From NCBI GenBank assembly GCA_010279815.1, contig QEOQ01000552.1:833704-897703 (forward strand): 64,000 bases of DNA, in the 5' to 3' direction. The notes beneath the pieces were generated by a model. That model did not search any database and was not told where the DNA came from. It was given only the letters and a program-made list of their open reading frames with translations. Shown one piece after another: positions 37,444 to 52,256 of this stretch. The position numbers and the translations under genes were made by a program. Positions within the stretch are counted from its first letter, which is position 1, and every line of letters starts with the position of its first letter. This DNA comes from Brachionus plicatilis (taxonomy: Eukaryota; Rotifera; Eurotatoria; Ploima; Brachionidae).

Positions 37444-38135
37444 GCTTTATTTATTTATTTGTGTATCTGTACCGAGCTAAAGCCCCTTCAAATTAAAAAA
37501 AAATCAAAATAAAGTTAAATAAAATAAAATAAGTTAAAAAATAGAGAAATATTAAAAATTAAAATTAGTTAAATTTCGAAAGAGAGTAATAGAATACATA
37601 TTTTAAGTTTTTGATGATTCATGAAAAGACGAAATAGTAAGGTAGCAATTACACAATGGAGTTGGATATTCGATATATCTTGATTCGAAGCCTGCTTTTT
37701 ATTCTTCCACCAGTCTTAGAACCAATGTAACAGAATTACTAAGTCCTGCCCTGATATATCTTTCACTCAACTCACAGAGTCGATTTGAGATTGTTAGTAG
37801 TTTGAGTTTATTGTAGGCCTCATGATGCAAAATATTGGAAGGAGTATCGTTTTTTAGTTTTAGAATAGAACGAACCGCTGAATTTTGAATTACTTCTAAT
37901 TTTTTGACATTGGTTTCTGAGAGAGAGTTCAGACATGGAAAAGAATAATCCAAGATAGATCCAATCAAAGACTTAAAGGTATGTGTTAAATTTAAGGCCC
38001 CATTTTTTATTTGATAAGATTTTGATTAAATTCAACCTAGAATTACAACGTTCTTTAATATCTTCTATCATTGAAGCAAAGGTTAATTTACTATCAAATT
38101 TAATACCAAAAAACTTAATTTGTTTTTGGCTTTCT
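37444..38135 (-). mobile_element. jockey-type LINE 3' fragment
   Basis: The minus strand encodes the reverse transcriptase thumb and C-terminus: KFDSKLTFASMIEDIKERCN near 38100-38040, then after a frame break IGSILDYSFPCLNSLSETNV, LEVIQNSAVRSILKLKNDTP and LCELSERYIRAGL between 37968 and 37699. The 3' end has GGGCTTTAGCTCGGTACAGA and an ATAAATAAAT-type tail at about 37444-37480, typical of such LINEs. It is truncated at the 5' side and frameshifted. It is distinct from the CR1-like piece 2 kb upstream. Confidence 0.8.
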
Positions 38136-38343
38136 ATTTAATATGCAGTCTATTAAAAATTGATTAGAAACAAAAAAAATGTGCAAAAATTTTAAACATC
38201 TTCAAAGACAGGAGCAATATATTTTAAATATTTAATTGAAACTGAAACTGTATTGAAACTTGACCAACCGTTGATGTTCGATCGGACCAGCCGAAAAAGA
38301 TTTAAAATAAGTTCTAAGAATTTTATTTTTTAAATAAAAAAAT

Positions 38344-38394
38344 TGGTTTTGTGAAGTTCAGTTTAAAATAACAGAACAAAGTGTAAAAAAATTA
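38344..38394 (+). repeat. dispersed repeat copy 2
   Basis: GGTTTTGTGAAGTTCAGT and AACAGAACAAAGTGTAAAAA match the reverse complement of 27201-27247. Confidence 0.4.
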
Positions 38395-39479
38395 AATAAC
38401 GTTTTCAGTTTTGTTTTTTTTTCATTTAATGAAAATAATGTTTGTCAATAAAATTTCAAAAAAATAAAAAGAGCTAATTGTCATAAAAAAACAATTAAAT
38501 TATATTTTTTTCAAAAATACAAGTAAAAAATATATTTAGATTTTTTTCTATTCAGCATTTTTTTTCGAACCTTTTTGTGGCAGGCTGAACAGATAACGGT
38601 CGTTTTATTTTGATCTCCCCACTATCTTTTTCAGACCGTCAGTTATACGAAATTGGCTAGTGACACTAGTTCATGCACCTTTGTCAAACCATTATTGTCG
38701 TTTTTTCTATTTAGTCGCCAAATTTTTACTGCATAGTCCAAATGGAGAACTGGCCCATCGGAAAAATTATAAAAACATTTTAATATATATTGATGGCGGC
38801 TAGTTCGAGGTTGGTCACTAAACTGTTTTTGTTTACCAGGTGCCATGATTTAAAGACTAATTTGAATTCTTATAAATATTTTATTCTTTAATTTACAAAG
38901 AAAGACAAGCTCCGAAAAACAACAAAATCAAATATATTTAAATAGAAAATAACATAACAAATTTGGAGCCATTTTCTATGACTTTAAGGATCTAACCATA
39001 GAATCAGTTTTATATTATAAATTAGACTGGCAACTTAAGTTCTAAGCTATTCTAGGACTTTAATTATTTTTATCAACAATTAAAAGCGCCAGCCGCTAAC
39101 AATATTAATAAAAAATAATTTATTTGTTAAATTCATTAATCAGATAAATAGATTATGGTTCTCCAAATTCCTTTAACAAAAAAATCTAATTTAACCTTAT
39201 ACAATTATACCCGTAGATTCTTCTCTCTTTTTTCGTAAATTTTCATTTTCTACTCACTTTCGCGAAACAACTTTAAAACGAAAGTTCCTTTTAAAATCTG
39301 ATGAGATTATAAATCCTGGTCTCGATCACATTCAAGAGTATCCACTGTGGTGTTCACACAGGCTTCAGTTTTGTTTGTAAAAATATGGAATAGCATATAT
39401 CTGTCAATGTAAATTTATAAAATGTGTCATTTTGGCAAATGGTAAAATTCCAAAGAAATTAAATTGCAAATTCACATAA

Positions 39480-39552
39480 GGCAGTCCTAGTGCTTTCTAT
39501 TGGACACAGTTAGGGATTTCTAAAGCTTCCTTTTGCTGTCGAGTGTGCACTG
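39480..39552 (+). repeat. dispersed repeat, copy related to 48242-48312
   Basis: GGCAGTCCTAG, GTTAGGGATTT and CTGTCGAGTGTGCA occur in the same order as in the reverse complement of 48242-48312 (GGCAGTCCTAG, GTTAGAGATTT, CTGTCGAGTGCGCA). Spacings are similar and identity over the segment is partial. Unknown family. Confidence 0.45.
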
Positions 39553-41134
39553 TAAGATAGCGTAATTATCCGAATTTATTGGCATGTCTTTAAAATAAAG
39601 TACTCCATTTTAGTAGCACGTTATTCAAAATTTAGCACTTTTTTTGAAAAAAATAAAATTTCATTATTAAAGATATGTAATTAAAAGTGAATAAATTTAA
39701 AAATTATAAAAAATAGCTTTAGCTTTTAAGAAATTCTTTTAAGAATAGAAATTTAGTTAGGTTTTAAATCTGAATTTCATTTCAACCGGATGTATTTTTT
39801 AGCAAAAGTTAGCAAATTTAAGCATTTTAAGATATGTCTTTTTTAAATCATTGTTACTAGCATTTCATATCTTCATTAAGTTACATGTCGCTAAATTCGG
39901 TTAATTACGTTACTCTTTTCGAAAAGCTGAATTCAAGTTTGGCTCGAAATGTCATTGGAAGATTTTTCATTAAAAATTTGATTAACAAAATTATCAAAAA
40001 ATCTTATTATTTGCCAAGTCATTTTATAAAATGAAACATTTTACAAAATAGCAGTGACATACCCATGAATATTCTTTTATGTTTTTAATTATCCTAACAA
40101 ACTGTTTTTTAATTAAATTTTATATTATTTAATTTTTTTTTAATTTACTATTTTTTTAATACTAGTTTGCACGGAATTAAGTAACTTAACTATTAAAAAC
40201 AAAAAAATATAATTCTAAGCAATCATTTAATTCAAAGTTCCCAGCAAGCTCTTATTAGATCCTTGTGTAGCATTGGATTACATATCTATACTTTACATCT
40301 AATCTCCCAAAATATATCACTTTAAATTTTTCCACATTCAATCTCTATCGAGATCATAATTTAATTTCATTCTTAATTCGCTTTTTTGCTTTTTATTTTA
40401 TTAATTAAATCTTAAAAAATTTTTAGAGCTGATGTCATTTAAAATCAGATCTTAGTTCCTGAATATTGGAAATATTTAAATTCATAAATTATATTGGATC
40501 ATGTGACCAGTTTATCCGACTGTTTACGTGACCACAATTACGTGATCAATAAATAGGGTCCCAAAAATTAGAAAAAAAATTGGAAAATTTTGTTTAATTA
40601 TGGGACCAAATTTAACTAAATCCAAATTTAATTAAACCTCAACTCTTTACATAACCACTACAAACAATGTTTCAAGCAATAAAGTTTTATTTTACAATTA
40701 AATATAACTATACAATTTTTCATTCATAAAATCTATATGACTAAAAATGTTGTCCAGGATTATTGTTGTTGGTCATCGATTTACTGGCCACGAAATTGGG
40801 TGACCAAGTCTTTACTTTTGCTTAAAAGCATTGTATCTGAAAAAAAACTTCACCAGAAATTAAAGTCAGTTAAACAAATGACTAAATTTAGTTTAAATTT
40901 ATTTTCCGCAAGAAAAACGAACAAAATTAACAATAAAAAAAGATTAAGAGTATAAAATACCAAAAAAATATGTAAATAAATTGTTCTGGAATGAAAATGT
41001 CTATAACTTATAACATGTGAAACAATATATATTAAATACAATTTTAATGCTTAATAAATACTTTGTTTTGATTAAAAACGCGTAATTCTGAACTAAAATT
41101 AAATTAAAACTAAAAAAGGCTAAGTTATTTGTGA

Positions 41135-42475
41135 CTAAATATTTTCATCGTCATCATCATCCGGAACAAGCAAATGTTGGTAAAATCTCTGATTGTTAAT
41201 AAAACTAAAACAATTTTTTGAATCTAAAATAGGTGATGAACTTAAATTGTTGGCTATGATTGAATCATTTTGATCGCTCAGATCCGAATTTTCAAATCTA
41301 AAATTATTGCTTAGCATGCGGTCCAGTGGACAAACATTGTCAAAATTCATATCATAAACAGCCGAATCATATTCAAACTCTTCTTTAAACTCGGTATCCA
41401 AGAGCATGTTTTGATCAATAAAATCATTAATTCCAGTGTTTTCCAAATCGGAGTTGAATATTTCTGTAATAAATGTTGGACTTTCGCCACTTGCTTCATT
41501 GTTTTCAACAGAATTGGCATCTTCACCACTTAAAGTCTTCAAATTTGGATTTTCCAACTGATTTATGCTGGAATGTTTTAAAAGTCGTTTACTAGAACGT
41601 ACTTTCTTCGATTTGGGCTTGATTGGAACTTTTTTTTGTGTCATTTGACTTGTTGGTTTTTCTGTACTGAACAAGTCCGAATCGAAGGTTTGAATGCTTT
41701 CGTTCAAATCCCGGATATACTGAATGGCGGAGAGTAGAGCTCGCCTAAACTTGGTGCATTTTAGATGTCCAGATTGAACATCTCGAATGTATTGGTCATT
41801 TACTTTGCCTCTCATGATCCAGTCAGGTTTAGATGCCATTATCTGCGGATGTCTGGACAAAAAGTCATACCACCAGTCCATGCTCGGTTTTCCATTGTTG
41901 AACGGATTGGGTCTCCGGGCCAGCTCAAATTTTTGAGCAACTTGTTCAAAGACCAAATGAATGGCATCGTTGTACTTCAAGTCCTTGTAGTTGATCAGCC
42001 ATTCGACAATTTCATTCTCCTCGAACTCGGTGAGTCTGGTTTTTTTGCCTCTAGGTGCAGTGCCGCCAGAGAGACACTTGAGCAAGGCACCTTTGCTTAT
42101 TCTGTACTTGTTGCACGCTTCCTCAACACTCAGACCTTGTTTGATGTGTCGGACAGCGTACTTGTATCTGTCGATCAAATATGTTTCTGGAGAATGGTTC
42201 GTTTGATTTGGTAATTTCAACTCCGATGGAGACTTTTGATCGTCTTCGGAGTCATAGTTAGAATTTTGTGTTAGATCCGAATTGTGACATTCACTAAAAT
42301 CGATGGGTTCTTTTTTAATCTCAAGACTTGTTTCCGATTTGTTACCAGTTTCTGTGCAGTTTTCGTCCAGATTCTCCAAACTGCTAAAACCGCTTGATCT
42401 TCTTCTTGTCTTTGGTCTTAGTGCCATTCGGCTAAATCCAGATTTTTCTTTTGTTTTGCTTTTATTATTTACCAT
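41135..42475 (-). CDS. CENP-B/pogo-type HTH protein, PWWP-less paralogue
   Basis: Single-exon frame of 446 residues. N-terminus is basic (MVNNKSKTKEKSGFSRMALR) and includes IKKEP, a possible SUMO-acceptor motif. Residues 96-255 are the same bipartite HTH as in the plus-strand gene at 18396-21637, nearly identical in protein. The C-terminal part is acidic and only weakly similar (TEIFNSDLENTGINDFIDQN versus TEIFSPELNDNDFEDLIDPN). No PWWP-coding exon is visible upstream on this strand, and RFC1 starts divergently 435 bp away. No DDE domain. Probably a nuclear DNA-binding protein. The central HTH DNA is far more similar to the paralogue than the flanks are. Confidence 0.85.
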   Translation of the reverse strand: MVNNKSKTKEKSGFSRMALRPKTRRRSSGFSSLENLDENCTETGNKSETSLEIKKEPIDFSECHNSDLTQNSNYDSEDDQKSPSELKLPNQTNHSPETYLIDRYKYAVRHIKQGLSVEEACNKYRISKGALLKCLSGGTAPRGKKTRLTEFEENEIVEWLINYKDLKYNDAIHLVFEQVAQKFELARRPNPFNNGKPSMDWWYDFLSRHPQIMASKPDWIMRGKVNDQYIRDVQSGHLKCTKFRRALLSAIQYIRDLNESIQTFDSDLFSTEKPTSQMTQKKVPIKPKSKKVRSSKRLLKHSSINQLENPNLKTLSGEDANSVENNEASGESPTFITEIFNSDLENTGINDFIDQNMLLDTEFKEEFEYDSAVYDMNFDNVCPLDRMLSNNFRFENSDLSDQNDSIIANNLSSSPILDSKNCFSFINNQRFYQHLLVPDDDDDENI

Positions 42476-42910
42476 TTCAACAAATAAATTTTTAATTTTT
42501 AATTTTTTCGAATAATGAATTAAAATTTACATGAATGTTAGAAAGAAAACATGATTTTAAAATACAAAAACAAGTTAATCAAATTTTAAGTCTTTCGAAA
42601 AGATCACTCCATCCCAAAATCTTTTTTTAAATCCAAGCTTGATACTTATCCTACTAAATCCCAGCTTCTAATTTTGGAATTCCTATTTTTGAATTTAGCT
42701 ATTTTTCTAGTCTTGTTCTTATCATCATTTTATCTTTTTCAAGGGACAACATAAAGCCACCACTTTTTTTCAAGTCAATTTCAAAAATTGGCGCTCTTTC
42801 AAAATTTAAATGCAAGTAAAAAAGCTGATCGTATCCACAAGTCTCTCTCTATATGTATTTTGAAGAGTTAATTTTTGGTAATAATTCTATTTTATTTTCA
42901 AAACAAGAAA

Positions 42911-45660
42911 ATGAAGAAAGAAACTATTTCACCTAAAAAAGCTTCGAATAAGCTGAGTTCGGATGAGAATACCAGCCCGGTGCGTAAACCCAATACAATG
43001 ATGATGAACTGGTTGAACAAAAGCGCATCAAAGAAACACGATGAGCAGTCAAAAATTAAAAAAAGTGACTCTAATGCGCACCAGAAGATAGGTGATGTGG
43101 AGCTTAAAAAAAATGACAAAAAAGACGCTAAAGTTGATGCAAAAAAGAAGGAATCTAAAATGAAAGAAAGCTCTGACGAAGAAGAACTAAGTCCTATTAA
43201 AATCAAAGCAAAAAAAGAAAAGCAAGCGCCTAAAAAAGTTAAAATGGAAGAAGAATTGGATGAGAAGAAAGAAACAAAAAAACACTCGACTAAAACTATT
43301 ATGAGTCCAAAGGAAAAAGATCCGCCGGCAAAAAAAGGTGCCAATAAATATTATGCTGCTTATATGAGAAGAGACGGACCCAAGAATCCAGGCTCAAAAC
43401 CAGTTCCCATTGGAAAACCAAACTGCTTTGCTGGTCTTAAATTTTTATCTACTGGTGTTCTCGATTCACTTGATCGAGATGAATTTAAGAAAATTGTGGA
43501 AAAATATGGTGGCAGTGTTACCTCTGGCATGGCTAAAAAATTGGATTATCTAGTGATTGGAGATGATGCTGGCGAGTCAAAGATTCAGAAGGCAAAAGAA
43601 TTTAATATCAAAACGATAAATGAGGATGAATTTTTGAAATTGATTTGCACTAGATCTGGCATTACCAATCCCAAGTATGAAAATGAAGTTGAAATGATGG
43701 TAGAAGAAATGACTGCTGAAACAGAAATGAAGCCTAAATTAGAGACTGATAAAAAAACAACACCCAAAAAAGAAATGAAAACTCCACTCAAACAAAGCCC
43801 TAAAATAAAGTAATTAAAAAAAATTAAATAAAATTTTTATTTTTTATTTACAAAAGAACCGAGGTCAAGGACATAAAGGAAGAACCTAAGGTAAAAAAGG
43901 AGGAATCGAAAGAAAAAAATGAACTTTGGGTGGAAAAATACAAGCCACAGGCAATTAGCAAAATAATTGGTCAAGGCACTGAAAAGAGTAATGCAAACAA
44001 ATTGCTTAACTGGTTGAAAAATTGGCAACAGTGGCACTCGTCAGGAAATTCGAAGGCGAAAAAGTCTTGGAATGATCAAGAAACTGGTTCTTGTTTTAAG
44101 GCCGCTTTGCTATCTGGTCCGCCTGGAATAGGCAAAACAACCACTGCTCAAGTTGTATGCAAAGAAGTTGGATACACTTACATTGAATTGAATGCCTCCG
44201 ATTCCAGATCAAAAAAACTTTTGGACAAAGTTTTGGGTGAAAGTACAGAGAACGCTTCGATCGAGTCCTACTTCAAACAAAAGCACAAGGTGTCCGATTT
44301 AAATAAAGACAAACATTGTGTCATAATGGACGAAGTTGATGGTATGGCCGGCAACGAAGACCGTGGCGGTGTCCAAGAGCTAATTCAGATAATCAAACAA
44401 TCTAAAATTCCAATTATTTGCATCTGTAACGATAGGCAACATGTCAAAATTCGTTCTTTGGCAAATCATTGCTTTGATTTGAGATTTTATAAGCCAAGAC
44501 TTGAACAAGTCCGAGCAGCACTCATGTCTGTTTGTTTCAAAGAGGGCATCAAGATTACTGGTGATTTGCTTGACCAAATAATTACTGGTTGTAATTATGA
44601 CATCAGACAGTGTTTGCATAATTTGAGCATTTGGTCATCGAATAACAAAATCATGACCAGCACTCAGAGCAGCAAATCGGACATTGAAAGAGCGATGAAA
44701 GACGTTCGCATGAACCCATTTGAGGCATGCAAGCTAGTGTTCAATGCGGACTCTTCCAATTCTAGAGCTCCCAAAAATATTGCTGAAAAAATGGACTTAT
44801 TTTTTACAGACTATAGTTTGATGCCTCTGTTGGTCCAAGAAAATTATTTGAGTGTTGTTCCGCAAAATTTGAAGGGAAACAGCAAAAAAGAAAAAGACAG
44901 AAATCATTTGGAATTTTTGACTCAAAGCATTGAGAGCATGTGTCAAGGAGATCGAGTTTCGAAAATATTAAGAAACAATAATAATTGGTCTCTATTGCCA
45001 GTGCAAGCAATTTTTTCCTCTTACATCCCTGGTGAAAAGCTTCGTGGCCATATAGGTCTGCCGGCATTTCCATCTTGGTTTGGAAAAAATTCAAAAAGGG
45101 CTAGAGTTGACAGAATTTTGCAGGAGCTTCAAAAGCACATGCGCATTCACATTTCAGCTAACAAAATTGGTGTCGGAATGGACTATTTGTCTGTTTTGAA
45201 GACTATGTTGACTAGGCCTTTGATTAAAAAAGGTACCGATGGAATACCTAGTGTTTTAAATTTAATGAATGAGTATTCATTAACTAGAGATGATTTTGAT
45301 ACTATTATTGAGCTGGGTACTTGGCCAGGACAAAAAGATCCCATGACTATGATTGACTCAAAAGTAAAAGCCAGTTTTACTCGGGCATACAATAAAGAAT
45401 CACATAAGAATCCGTTCACGATTGTAAATGTGAAAAAAATTAAGGGCGCCAAGCTCACTGACGATGGATATGATGAAGAAGATGTCGAAGAAGTTGAGGA
45501 AGACGAAGATGACATTGCTGCTGATGCAATGATTAAGGTCAATGCCAAATCTAAATCTAAGACTACCACAGCCAAAACGACCAAGTCGGTTAAGCGAAGT
45601 GCTAAATCAAATGATGATTCAGAAGCTAAGCCAAGTGCTTCAAAGAAAAAGAGAACTTAA
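42911..45660 (+). CDS. RFC1: replication factor C large subunit
   Basis: Largest subunit of the clamp loader that opens PCNA onto primed DNA. Exons 42911-43809 and 43857-45660 join in phase to 900 residues. A Lys/Glu-rich N-terminus is followed by a BRCT domain at about 160-255 (NCFAGLKFLSTGVLDSLDRD, KYGGSVTSGMAKKLDYLVIG). The AAA+ core has Walker A GPPGIGKTTTAQVV near residue 387, Walker B HCVIMDEVDGMAG near 455, and sensor 1 PIICICNDR. The RFC1-specific C-terminal domain (MDLFFTDYSLMPLLVQENYL) precedes an acidic and then Lys/Ser-rich tail. It is shorter than human RFC1 (about 1150), mainly in the N-terminus. ATG 42911 is the first in frame near the acceptor-like sequence, so a small upstream exon cannot be excluded. 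Confidence 0.95.
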
Positions 45661-45995
45661 AATTAAAATATCATAGTCTAGAATTAAAAATTTTTTATTA
45701 AAAATTAATGAATTTTTTGTGTAAAATGATGTATTTCAGCCAATTTTTTTTTAAATATACAATTATTTTAGATTGAACATTTTACATGTAATTAGATCGC
45801 TCGAATTTCTCTGAGAAAAAAATATTTTTTTGTTCCTAATAAAATATTCAAATATTGCCTGTCACTTTTTGTTCAGCTAGAGTGTTTTTTTTTGGAAATC
45901 AGGACTAATAACTTACGAAATAGTTTTTTTTTTTGGTAAGAAAAAAAACATTTAAAATGAATTCAGCCTTTCTTTTGTATATTTGGAATTTTTAA
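45661..45995. other. RFC1 3' flank
   Basis: 3'UTR and spacer up to the TTAA target site of the piggyBac remnant. Nothing else seen. Confidence 0.4.
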
Positions 45996-46531
45996 CACTA
46001 GAAACACCAACGAGTCAAAATGACTCTTTTACGATTTTTGGCCGCTAAAATCAAAGGCAATTTTTGTTATTTGAGCATAATATTTTTTTTTCAGCATAAA
46101 AATAAGAATAACTTTCTAAATTAACTAAATTTAAATTCAAAAAAATTGTCTTTGTGCCAAATCAAGTATATACTACTAGAAGCACTAACGAGTCAAAATG
46201 ACTCTTTTTTCGGTGTTTGGCCGCTAAAATCTAAGTATGTTTTTTTTTTTAGCATTAAAAATAAGAATAACTTTCTAAATCCAAATAAAAAAAATTTGTT
46301 CAAAATGTAAAAAAGCAGGGTGTGGATATTGTACAAAACAAATAGAGAGTATTTGTAAAAAGTGTGATTGACCATGGATATTTTAAAAGACCTAAGAACA
46401 GACTAAAATTTATTAATTTACTATTTTTATTCAATTAATTTAATAATTTAAATAAATTTGAACATAAAATATATGATTTATTCCTTAATTTTCATAACGA
46501 GTCAAAATGACTCGTTTTGGTGCTTCTAGTG
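45996..46531 (+). mobile_element. internally deleted piggyBac-family element
   Basis: TTAA at 45992-45995 and 46532-46535 flank inverted ends: CACTAGAAACACCAACGAGT on the left and, read inward from the right, CACTAGAAGCACCAAAACGA. TTAA duplication is the piggyBac hallmark. At 46297-46371 a short frame reads CSKCKKAGCGYCTKQ then ESICKKCD and a stop, which is the C-terminal Cys-rich finger of piggyBac transposases; the catalytic part is missing. The left end is partly duplicated at 46174-46275 (same GAGTCAAAATGACTC word and downstream GGCCGCTAAAATC). It is a non-autonomous derivative that kept the transposase tail. Confidence 0.85.
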
Positions 46532-46535
46532 TTAA

Positions 46536-47264
46536 AAAACTAAAAAAGAAGAGTTAAAATCAAAAATATTTATGTCATTTATATTTTAAGTTAACTTTAA
46601 TTCTGTAAAATTTAATTTTTAGCAAAAAAACGTTTAATGTTAAATTTAATTAAAAGTCTAAAATTAAAAAGCTTAAATCAAGAATAAATTTTCAAAATTA
46701 TGTCGACTAAAATTTAAGTGGAATTTTTCAAATTTTCTAATTTTTGAAAATTTCCTTAATTTCTACTAATCATTTCGATCTTTTGAGGGATCGCTCTTGG
46801 CATTTTTTTATCTAGTTAATTGGGGAAAAAAGATGAAATTTTATGACTATAAATTATTTCGTATATTTATAAACAATTAAAAAAATCTAATCGAAAAAGA
46901 AATAATCTATACCAGTGCAAGTTTTTGCGCTTAGACTTCGAAGACGTCACTATTATGATATTTCATTGTCAAAACTCTCAAAAATGTTTACCGTTTTGGC
47001 TTTTACTGCTTTTTCTGACAAAGTATTCCAATGTGAAACTGCTCTGTTATTTAAAAAGTTGTATAATCCTCTTTCTCTAACAAAAATTAAGAAAAATTAG
47101 GTAAGGTATTTTCCAAAAATTTTTTTTAAATAAACAAAATAAACAAGCAACATTTGAAAATTAAATTTTTTTAATAAATTGGTGGATCATTGTTTGCTTG
47201 TTGCCTGGTTTGCTGCTTGGTGTGGCTCCAATCTCTATTTGGTCCTTGCAGTCAGCATTGCTGC
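46536..47264. other. spacer between two transposon remnants
   Basis: A plus-strand frame at 46915-47100 (LSKLSKMFTVLAFTAFSDKV) is unassigned and weak. The rest is AT-rich with no features seen. Confidence 0.35.
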
Positions 47265-47811
47265 TCAATAGGTAGTCTCTGAGCATTTAAGGTTTTCTAC
47301 TGCTTGAATTTTGCTAACATTCAACGGGACTTCATTTTCATCCGAATATTGTTCAACTTCAACTTCTTCAAAGTTTGACGTTCGAATTCGCTTTGCTCTG
47401 CTTTCTTCATGTTGTAGCGATCTTTCTTGTTGTTTGCTTGCTACAATAGTGCTGATCGTTGAAGGGTTCACATTGTAAAAGCACCTAATTCTTCAGGCTT
47501 TGTGCGGCCGTTGTCCTTCTCTATAATCTCTAACTTTTGCGAGATATCGAGAGCTAATCTTTTTCGCTTTTGTGTTGGAGTTAACATTTTATATATTGAT
47601 AATTGATAATATTAAAAAAGGAGTTATCTAGTATTATGATTATCTTCCTGTTTAAAAAAAAATCACACCTTTTTATTTTTTACCGAGCTGTTGTTAAAAA
47701 ATAAATTGTTTAATTACTACGAGACATTAGAAAAGAAGGCTTCATTTTTAAAATTTTATCCTTATAGAGGAAAATCGTTAAAAACGGAATCGCTAAAAAG
47801 GGATTCTACTG
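47265..47811 (-). pseudogene. pogo/Tigger transposase N-terminal remnant with terminal repeat
   Basis: From ATG at 47587 the minus strand encodes KRKRLALDISQKLEIIEKDN, the start of a psq/CENP-B-type HTH as in pogo/Tigger transposases, stopping at 47468. In another frame it continues NPSTISTIVASKQQERS, the next conserved part of that HTH. Thus a frameshift lies near 47470. Upstream, the minus-strand sequence ending at 47811 begins CAGTAGAATCCCTTTTTAGC, a typical pogo-type terminal repeat flanked by TA. The rest of the transposase, including the DDE domain, is absent. Confidence 0.75.
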
Positions 47812-47813
47812 TA

Positions 47814-48587
47814 ATCAGCTGTTTCTCAATTGAGGCTTACCAAACTCTTTCGGAAACTTCCTGCTTTTTGAAAATTCTCAGTCACAGAAAGTCCCATTTA
47901 AAAAATAAATTTTAGACATATTATAGCTATTGTTTAAAAGTTTATAAAAATATTTGTCAAATTCGTATTTTGTAAAATGACTTTGGTAAAAATTTTCATT
48001 TTTACTTTGACTAGGCATTTTATAAATTCAAAAAAATAAATATACCTGATTATTAGTGCTTTACCAAAAGTTAATTGGCAAAGTTTGCATCTTTTGGCCA
48101 CAAAAATTTATCTTTATTTTATAAAAAAAATATTTAAAATTTTACAGAAATTAAACAAGATAATTAATTAATAGATTAATTAACCTCAATTTTTTCGTTG
48201 AAAAATCTTCCTATCACAATTAAAGCCAATCTTTTCATAGTTGCGCACTCGACAGTAAAAAGATCATTTTAAAATCTCTAACTTCGTCCGAAAAAAAGGG
48301 CTAGGACTGCCTTTAGTCAATAGACATTTTTTTATTGGACTTTTTATTCTGCCGCTGTCATTTTACATATTGACCATCTGATCATTTGAATGATCCAACA
48401 AAATTTACTTAAATTTTGTCTCTACACCTATGCATCCACCGTTACTACTTGTTTATTGAAAGTCAATTTTCTAAATAAAAATTTAAATAACTTTTAAATT
48501 TAATTTTAAAATGTTTTATTAGAATTTAAAATTTTATTTAAATATAAAATGGACGGTTTATAAACCAAAATATTCTCATGTATTAAA
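47814..48587. other. spacer downstream of KAP3
   Basis: AT-rich sequence containing the KAP3 3'UTR and the repeat copy at 48242-48312. No supported gene. Confidence 0.4.
48242..48312 (-). repeat. dispersed repeat, copy related to 39480-39552
   Basis: The reverse complement shares ordered words GGCAGTCCTAG, GTTAG.GATTT and CTGTCGAGTG with 39480-39552. The two copies are in opposite orientation. Confidence 0.45.
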
Positions 48588-52067
<3,480 letters not shown>

Positions 52068-52256
52068 TCTTTTTTAAGGCAATTAATTTCTACTTTTATA
52101 AATTACTTTTTAAACAAAGATTGTCACATCTTTGGCTTGTATTAAGAAGATAAAAAAATAATTGTAAACTAATCTTTTATTATATTAAGTAAATTTAAAT
52201 CAAACGCATTAATAATTAATACTTTAAATTAAAGTAATTAATAAGATGAAATTAAA

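Larger units (their letters stand above)
38136..41134. other. intergenic region with dispersed repeat fragments
   Basis: No supported gene. It contains two short repeat copies (38344-38394 and 39480-39552). A 67-codon minus-strand frame at 38643-38846 (MAPGKQKQFSDQPRTSRH) has slightly unusual composition but no recognised relatives. Confidence 0.4.

Noticed and set aside
38643..38846. 67-codon minus-strand frame starting MAPGKQKQ
   Set aside because: Less AT-biased than most chance frames, but no recognised family, no exons joined to it and no promoter signal; kept out of the gene list.
42898..43344. 148-codon minus-strand frame opposite the RFC1 N-terminus
   Set aside because: Antisense of a Lys/Glu/Ser-rich coding region, which yields Phe/Ser/Leu-rich frames by composition.
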